From Flavobacterium solisilvae (GTDB taxonomy: Bacteria > Bacteroidota > Bacteroidia > Flavobacteriales > Flavobacteriaceae): a stretch of DNA of 64,000 bases. The stretch lies in contig NZ_JAAMPT010000199.1 in NCBI RefSeq assembly GCF_012911605.1, forward strand, positions 18,584-82,583, read 5' to 3'. Each line of letters opens with the position of its first letter. Within the stretch, counting starts at the first letter, position 1. The position numbers and the translations under genes are program-made. Positions 59,837 to 64,000 of this stretch are shown here, piece after piece. The notes beneath the pieces were generated by a model, which saw only the letters and a list, made by a program, of their open reading frames with translations, did no database searches and was not told the DNA's origin.

Positions 59837-60869
59837 GATGCTTAAAAATAGTTAGTTCGTCATTTTGAATTGTTGTCACTTCAGAATTTTCTTTTAAAAC
59901 AGGCGATTTTACACCTTCTTTTAATTGGATTTTACTTCTGAAAACTCGGGCTTCATCCCATAAATTTTCATTGATAAAAGTTTCTAAAGTTGTCGTTCCG
60001 CCTTCGATTATTACTGATTGTATGTTGTTTTTATATAAAATGGTACAAATTTTTTCGGCGAGGCGATTCTCAAAGATAACATTTTCATATATACAATTTT
60101 CATCCGATGTCATATTTTCTTGCTCAGTTATGAAAATGGTTTTGGTTTTTTTGTCTTTTACGTAATATGAACTGTCAATTTTTCCAGTTCTGTCAATAAC
60201 AATTCGAATTGGATTTTTTCCGTTCCAATCGCGAACGTCCAATTTTGGGTTATCATCCAAAACGGTTTTCGTTCCAACCAAAATAGCTTGTTCTTCGCTT
60301 CGCCATTTGTGAACCAATTGTCGCGAAAATTCGTTAGACAACCAAACTGGTTCTTTTTTGTCGCGATGCATTGGTGCAATAAAACCATCAGTACTTTCTG
60401 CCCATTTCAATATAATATATGGACGTTTTTTGTTGTGAAACGTAAAAAAGCGTTTGTTCAACTCGTTGCATTCGTTTTCAAGAATGCCAACAGTAACATT
60501 TGCGCCATTTTCTAGCAACCGTTTGATGCCATTTCCGGCTACTTTTTCGTTGGGATCAACGGTTCCAATAACGACATTTGGAATATTATGTTTGATAATT
60601 AAATCACAGCACGGTGGCGTTTTTCCAAAATGACTGCAAGGTTCAAGCGATACATAAATGGTGGATTTTGATAAAAGCGATTTGTCTTTTACCGAATTTA
60701 TAGCGTGAACTTCGGCATGAGCTTCGCCTGATTTTTGGTGCCAACCTTCGCCAATAATTTTTCCTTCGTGCACAATTACGCTGCCAACCAACGGATTAGG
60801 ATAAGTTGTTCCCAAACCGTTTTTAGCCAATTCAATGCAACGTTTTATGTAAATTTCATGTATCTTCAC
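59829..60869 (-). CDS. ribD: Bifunctional riboflavin deaminase/reductase RibD
   Basis: The 346-residue enzyme has a zinc deaminase domain (H51-A-E53, C78 and C87 in PCSHFGKTPPC; residues 1-145) and a C-terminal reductase domain (WAESTDGFIAP, WRSEEQAILVGTKTVLDDNP, VIIEGGTTTLETFI). It deaminates and then reduces the pyrimidine intermediate in riboflavin synthesis. Its last codons overlap the HAD phosphatase gene. No other rib genes are here. A GNAT gene is divergent, 28 bp away. Confidence 0.95.
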   Translation of the reverse strand: MKIHEIYIKRCIELAKNGLGTTYPNPLVGSVIVHEGKIIGEGWHQKSGEAHAEVHAINSVKDKSLLSKSTIYVSLEPCSHFGKTPPCCDLIIKHNIPNVVIGTVDPNEKVAGNGIKRLLENGANVTVGILENECNELNKRFFTFHNKKRPYIILKWAESTDGFIAPMHRDKKEPVWLSNEFSRQLVHKWRSEEQAILVGTKTVLDDNPKLDVRDWNGKNPIRIVIDRTGKIDSSYYVKDKKTKTIFITEQENMTSDENCIYENVIFENRLAEKICTILYKNNIQSVIIEGGTTTLETFINENLWDEARVFRSKIQLKEGVKSPVLKENSEVTTIQNDELTIFKHHD

Positions 60870-60897
60870 ATTGCAAAAATAGCTTTTTACTTTTATA

Positions 60898-61389
60898 ATG
60901 AATACTATAATTATTCGACCAATTCAACCCGAAGACAATGCTCAAATTGCTGCGGTAATTCGGCAAGTTTTTATTGATGATGATTTTCCCAAAACGGGAA
61001 CAGCTTTTGCCGACGCTCAATTGGATTTTATGTTTGAAACATATGATAAACCAAAAGCGATATATTTTGTAGTTGAAACCGAAGGCAAAATTATTGGTGG
61101 CGCAGGAATTAGTCAGCTTGAAAATTCTAAAGAAAACATCTGCGAATTACAAAAAATGTATTTTCTGCAAGAAGCTCGTGGCAAAGGGATTGGCTTTAAA
61201 TTGATTGAAAAATGTTTGGAAAAAGCAATTGAATTTGGTTATTCCAGTTGCTATCTCGAAACTTTACCTGAAATGAAAGCGGCTCAAAACTTGTATAACA
61301 AATTTGGTTTTGAATACCTTTGTTCGCCGTTGGGAAATACTGGTCATACAACTTGTCCAGTTTGGATGTTGAAGGATTTTAAAAATTAG
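60898..61389 (+). CDS. GNAT-family N-acetyltransferase
   Basis: This 163-residue protein has the acetyl-CoA binding pattern CELQKMYFLQEARGKGIGFK and the C-terminal NLYNKFGFEYLCSPLG segment, typical of small GNAT enzymes that often act on amino acids or small amines. Substrate unknown. The stop codon lies inside a heptanucleotide tract (61385-61412) that separates it from prmC. Confidence 0.88.
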   Translation: MNTIIIRPIQPEDNAQIAAVIRQVFIDDDFPKTGTAFADAQLDFMFETYDKPKAIYFVVETEGKIIGGAGISQLENSKENICELQKMYFLQEARGKGIGFKLIEKCLEKAIEFGYSSCYLETLPEMKAAQNLYNKFGFEYLCSPLGNTGHTTCPVWMLKDFKN

Positions 61390-61412
61390 AATTTAGAAAT
61401 TAGAATTTAGAA
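61385..61412 (+). repeat. Heptanucleotide tract (WTTAGAA)4 upstream of prmC
   Basis: Four copies of seven bases, alternating ATTAGAA and TTTAGAA, start inside the GNAT stop codon and end 24 bp before the prmC start. It may have arisen by slippage and could affect prmC translation initiation. Confidence 0.75.
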
Positions 61413-61436
61413 AGGTGTAAATCAATACAGTTTATT

Positions 61437-62318
61437 TTGGTTATAAAAAATTATAAAAATAGGTTTCTTCAAGCGCTTTCTTCTTTGTATGACGAAAAAG
61501 AAGTTGAGAGTTTTTTCTATTTGACATTGGAAAAATTACATCAAAAAAAGCGAATTGACTTGGCGTTGCAACCCGATTTATCGATGGATGAAACGCAGTT
61601 GTCGCAATGGGAAACTGTCTTGACGGAATTAAAAACCTACAAGCCGATACAATATATTTTAGGTGAAACAGAGTTTTACGGTTTACCATTTTTAGTGAAT
61701 GAAAATGTATTAATTCCACGACCAGAAACGGAAGAATTAGTTGAATTGATTGTTTCAAGTTTCAAGTTTCAAGTTTCAAGTTCATTGAAAATTCTCGATA
61801 TTGGAACGGGTTCGGGTTGTATTCCTATTTCGTTGAAAAAGAATTTGCCTTCGGCAGAAGTTTTTGCTATTGATGTTTCTGTAAATGCTTTGGAAGTTGC
61901 TCAAAAAAATGCTGAAATCAATGGAGTAGAAGTTAATTTTATTCAAACGGATATTTTAAAAGTTAATGACTTGAAAAAACTTCCAACTTCCAACTTCCAG
62001 CTTCCAGCTTCTTTCGATATCATCGTTTCCAATCCACCGTATGTTCGTAATTTGGAAAAAGCAGAAATCAATCCAAATGTTCTGGAATTTGAACCTCATT
62101 TGGCATTATTTGTTGAAGATAATGACGCACTTCTTTTCTACCGAAAAATTACCGAATTAGCAAAAAGTCATTTAGCGGAAAACGGAAAATTGTATTTTGA
62201 AATCAATCAATATCTTGGCAAAGATACGGTAGCTTTGGTAGAAAGTTATGGTTTTAAAAACGTTCAGTTGATTAAAGATATTTATGGCAACGACCGAATG
62301 ATTTCGGCTGAAAAATAA
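61437..62318 (+). CDS. prmC: Peptide chain release factor methyltransferase PrmC
   Basis: The 293-residue enzyme methylates the GGQ glutamine of release factors. The SAM motif ILDIGTGSGC (119-128) and catalytic NPPY (199-202) are intact, and the N-terminal domain contains YKPIQYILGETEFYGLPF. No ATG is in frame before it, so TTG 61437 is the likely start. Two loops are encoded by heptamer tracts (61753-61780 and 61979-62006), just before the SAM motif and just before NPPY. Its stop abuts the convergent DUF4256 gene stop. Confidence 0.92.
   Translation: MVIKNYKNRFLQALSSLYDEKEVESFFYLTLEKLHQKKRIDLALQPDLSMDETQLSQWETVLTELKTYKPIQYILGETEFYGLPFLVNENVLIPRPETEELVELIVSSFKFQVSSSLKILDIGTGSGCIPISLKKNLPSAEVFAIDVSVNALEVAQKNAEINGVEVNFIQTDILKVNDLKKLPTSNFQLPASFDIIVSNPPYVRNLEKAEINPNVLEFEPHLALFVEDNDALLFYRKITELAKSHLAENGKLYFEINQYLGKDTVALVESYGFKNVQLIKDIYGNDRMISAEK
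61753..61780 (+). repeat. Heptanucleotide tract (TTTCAAG)4 within prmC
   Basis: Four exact copies of TTTCAAG plus a partial fifth encode residues about 106-115 (SSFKFQVSSS). Because 7 is not a multiple of 3, gain or loss of one unit shifts the reading frame. Confidence 0.9.
61979..62006 (+). repeat. Heptanucleotide tract (RCTTCCA)4 within prmC
   Basis: Three copies of ACTTCCA and one of GCTTCCA, with a partial fifth, encode residues about 181-190 (LPTSNFQLPA) just before the NPPY motif. Confidence 0.88.
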
Positions 62319-62882
62319 TTACACACGAAGCAAACCTCGAAAACCTCTTGCAGCATAATAAGATTCCGCACCATTGTGATAAAGAAAAACGGTGTTGTAT
62401 CGTCTGTCGCAAAAAATGGCTCCGCCAAGTTTTCTAATTTCGGCAGGCGTTTTAATCCAGCTTGATGTTTTTAGGTCAAATTCGCCAAGTTGTTGCAACG
62501 CGCGATATTGTTCTTCGTTCAACATTTCAATTCCCATGTTGGTTGCCAAATCCATTGCATTATGAGCTGGTTTGTTTTCCTTTCTAGATTCAAGACTTTC
62601 TCGGTCATAACAGCAACTTCTTCTGCCTTTTGGACTTTCTGCAACGCAATCATAAAAAACAAATTCCTTGGTTTTTGCATCATATTCCACTACATCAGGT
62701 TCGCCACCGCTAATTTCCATTTCGTTTAGCGACCAAAGTTTTTCGGGATTAGCTGTGAGTTTTGTCGCTACGTTTTGCCATTCCATTCCTTGATGACGGT
62801 TTGTGTTTTTTTCAAAACGAGTTTTCAAAATGTTTAGTAATTCCTGGATTTGACTAGCAGAAAGATTTTTGGATTTAGACAT
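62319..62882 (-). CDS. DUF4256-type protein
   Basis: This 187-residue cytoplasmic protein contains WSLNEMEISGGEPDVVEYD, FVFYDCVAESPKGRRSCCYD, and GGAIFCDRRYNTVFLYHNGA, which fit the uncharacterised DUF4256 family. No signal peptide. Several cysteines (DCVAE, RRSCC, AIFCD) could be functional but no fold-specific motif is known to me. It is convergent with prmC with directly adjacent stop codons. Confidence 0.85.
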   Translation of the reverse strand: MSKSKNLSASQIQELLNILKTRFEKNTNRHQGMEWQNVATKLTANPEKLWSLNEMEISGGEPDVVEYDAKTKEFVFYDCVAESPKGRRSCCYDRESLESRKENKPAHNAMDLATNMGIEMLNEEQYRALQQLGEFDLKTSSWIKTPAEIRKLGGAIFCDRRYNTVFLYHNGAESYYAARGFRGLLRV

Positions 62883-62941
62883 TGTTAAGGTTTCTTATGA
62901 ATATGATTTATTTTTAAATATATTTTTGGGTTAGCCGATGG

Positions 62942-63373
62942 TCAATCACTAATTTTGGTCAATCCTAACTTTATAAAACCTGTTTCCATTTTCATATCTA
63001 CATATAAAACTCCATTGGTATAAATGTATGAAAGTTCATCTTTTTTGCCTTCTTTATCAATCATGACGATTTTTCTATTTAATTTGTCAACCTCAAAACT
63101 TCCTTTAACAGTTTGTCCTACTGCAGGAAAGTCAGTAACAAATTTCCCATTACTTTCAAAACTATAGGTAACTGAAAATATTAGTAACTCAGACATTTGT
63201 TTAAAATTTTCTGCTTCGTCTTTTCTATCAATATTTTTGTAGAATATAGAGTCTTTAGCTTTATTATAAAATACAATTTCATCTTCATATGAAAGTGTTT
63301 TCCATTTTCCAATGAAATCTTGTGAGTAACTTTTGAAACTCAGAAGTAACATTATAAACAAAAATCTTTTCAT
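62942..63373 (-). CDS. Small exported lipocalin-like protein, unknown function
   Basis: I chose ATG 63373, at the signal peptide (FLFIMLLLSFKSYSQ); a longer frame adds 11 residues. The 143-residue product begins its mature part with DFIGKWKTLSYEDEIVF and is predicted to be all beta (YSFESNGKFVTDF, SYIYTNGVLYVDMKMETG). This is the pattern of small lipocalin-like proteins of Bacteroidetes. No lipobox. Ligand unknown. Between it and the repeat element (63374-63548) I see no further feature. Confidence 0.72.
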   Translation of the reverse strand: MKRFLFIMLLLSFKSYSQDFIGKWKTLSYEDEIVFYNKAKDSIFYKNIDRKDEAENFKQMSELLIFSVTYSFESNGKFVTDFPAVGQTVKGSFEVDKLNRKIVMIDKEGKKDELSYIYTNGVLYVDMKMETGFIKLGLTKISD

Positions 63374-63548
63374 ATATAGGTTTATTAGTTGCTCTATAAT
63401 TATCAAATATTAGTAAGTTCTCAAAATGGAACTGCATAATATTTTTTTTCAATTCAAATCTACAAAATTCTCAAACATGATAATTACGGTTTTCCGCAAT
63501 TGGATGATTTTTTGTTAAAACTTTTCCGTAAACTTTCTCCGCAAACTT

Positions 63549-63620
63549 GTCATTCCGTAGGAATCTAAAAGAAATAATAATAAATCGTAAACTTGTTTTT
63601 TGAGATTCCTACGGAATGAC
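63549..63620. repeat. Perfect 18-bp inverted repeat at the head of the tandem array
   Basis: GTCATTCCGTAGGAATCT (63549-63566) is exactly complementary to 63603-63620. The left arm is a single inverted copy of the core that repeats in direct orientation in the array to the right. Confidence 0.85.
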
Positions 63621-64000
63621 AAACTAGATGATAAAATAATACTAAATGATAAACTTGTTTTTTGAGATTCCTACGGAATGACAAACCAGACGTTGAAATA
63701 ATAAGAAATGATAAACTTGTTTTTTGAGATTCCTACGGAATGACAAACCAGACGTTGAAATAATAAGAAATGATAAACTTGTTTTTTGAGATTCCTACGG
63801 AATGACAAACGTTATGTTGAAATAATAAGAAATGATAAACTTGGTTTTTGAGATTCCTACGGAATGACAAACTAGATGCTGAAATAATACTAAATTGTAA
63901 ACTTGTTTTTTGAGATTCCTACGGAATGACAAACCAGACGTTGAAATAATAAGAAATGATAAACTTGTTTTTTGAGATTCCTACGGAATGACAAACTAGA
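63602..64000. repeat. 62-bp tandem repeat array, running off the right edge
   Basis: GAGATTCCTACGG starts at 63602, 63664, 63726, 63788, 63850, 63912 and 63974: seven units with an exact period of 62 bp. The rest of each unit is nearly constant, with small variants (CCAGACG, CTAGATG, GTTATG). The unit core matches the REP-like element at 35691-35756. The array continues beyond base 64000. Confidence 0.93.

Noticed and set aside
63602..64000. CRISPR array
   Set aside because: The period is regular at 62 bp, but the parts between the most conserved blocks are nearly identical from unit to unit rather than unique, and no cas genes are near.

Overview
The window comes from a low-GC Bacteroidetes chromosome, most likely Flavobacterium or a close Flavobacteriaceae relative. 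The evidence is a gliding/type IX secretion block (gldJ, porU, porV), paired GLPGLI-family proteins and CarboxypepD_reg outer-membrane barrels, many small lipoproteins, the long flavobacterial GAPDH, absence of clear Shine-Dalgarno sequences, and repeated promoters of the Bacteroidetes form TTG-N(17-23)-TAnnTTTG. I found no rRNA, tRNA, insertion sequence or CRISPR array.

Layout. 1-4312 (minus) is the N-terminal 1437 codons of a giant secreted PKD/Ig-repeat adhesin whose C-terminus lies off the left edge. 4695-7228 (minus) is a small lipoprotein, a TPR sensor histidine kinase and its response regulator. 7566-9062 holds two unassigned membrane or exported proteins. 9182-14905 is a tripartite RND efflux operon. 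14961-23340 holds murF, gldJ and, divergently, porU and porV. 23410-29461 is central metabolism: cdd, pdhA, pdhC, a PH-domain protein, anmK and an acyl-CoA dehydrogenase. 29548-30377 holds a lipoprotein beside an orphan copy of the acyl-CoA dehydrogenase 3' end. 30378-35670 is a run of plus-strand genes: a Crp/Fnr regulator, DM13 lipoprotein, barrel, YHS protein, DoxX, DinB, NRDE and ATP-grasp. 35777-44452 is housekeeping (LysE-like, gap, htrA, dapF, mltG) plus small exported proteins.

44465-55309 is the most unusual block. On the minus strand it has two parallel cassettes, each made of a small secreted protein, a perfect intercistronic hairpin, a GLPGLI protein and a CarboxypepD_reg barrel, with translational overlap between GLPGLI and barrel. 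A third GLPGLI gene and a 64-residue lipoprotein belong to the same block. A divergent membrane-anchored TPR-AraC regulator stands at its head, separated from it by a 17-bp perfect palindrome. Three of the four small exported-protein genes in the window (two here, one before the histidine kinase) share a 14-nt motif in a 5' leader hairpin. I regard this as the best candidate for an undescribed system: secretion, capture or sensing of small proteins or peptides at the outer membrane. That function is inference only.

55332-62882 is housekeeping: a tetrapyrrole-type methylase, LMW-PTP, dnaA, a thioesterase, a YigZ-family protein, a HAD phosphatase, ribD and prmC. prmC carries two in-gene heptanucleotide tracts and has a third just upstream. 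The right edge (63602-64000) is a perfect-period 62-bp tandem array that runs off the window.
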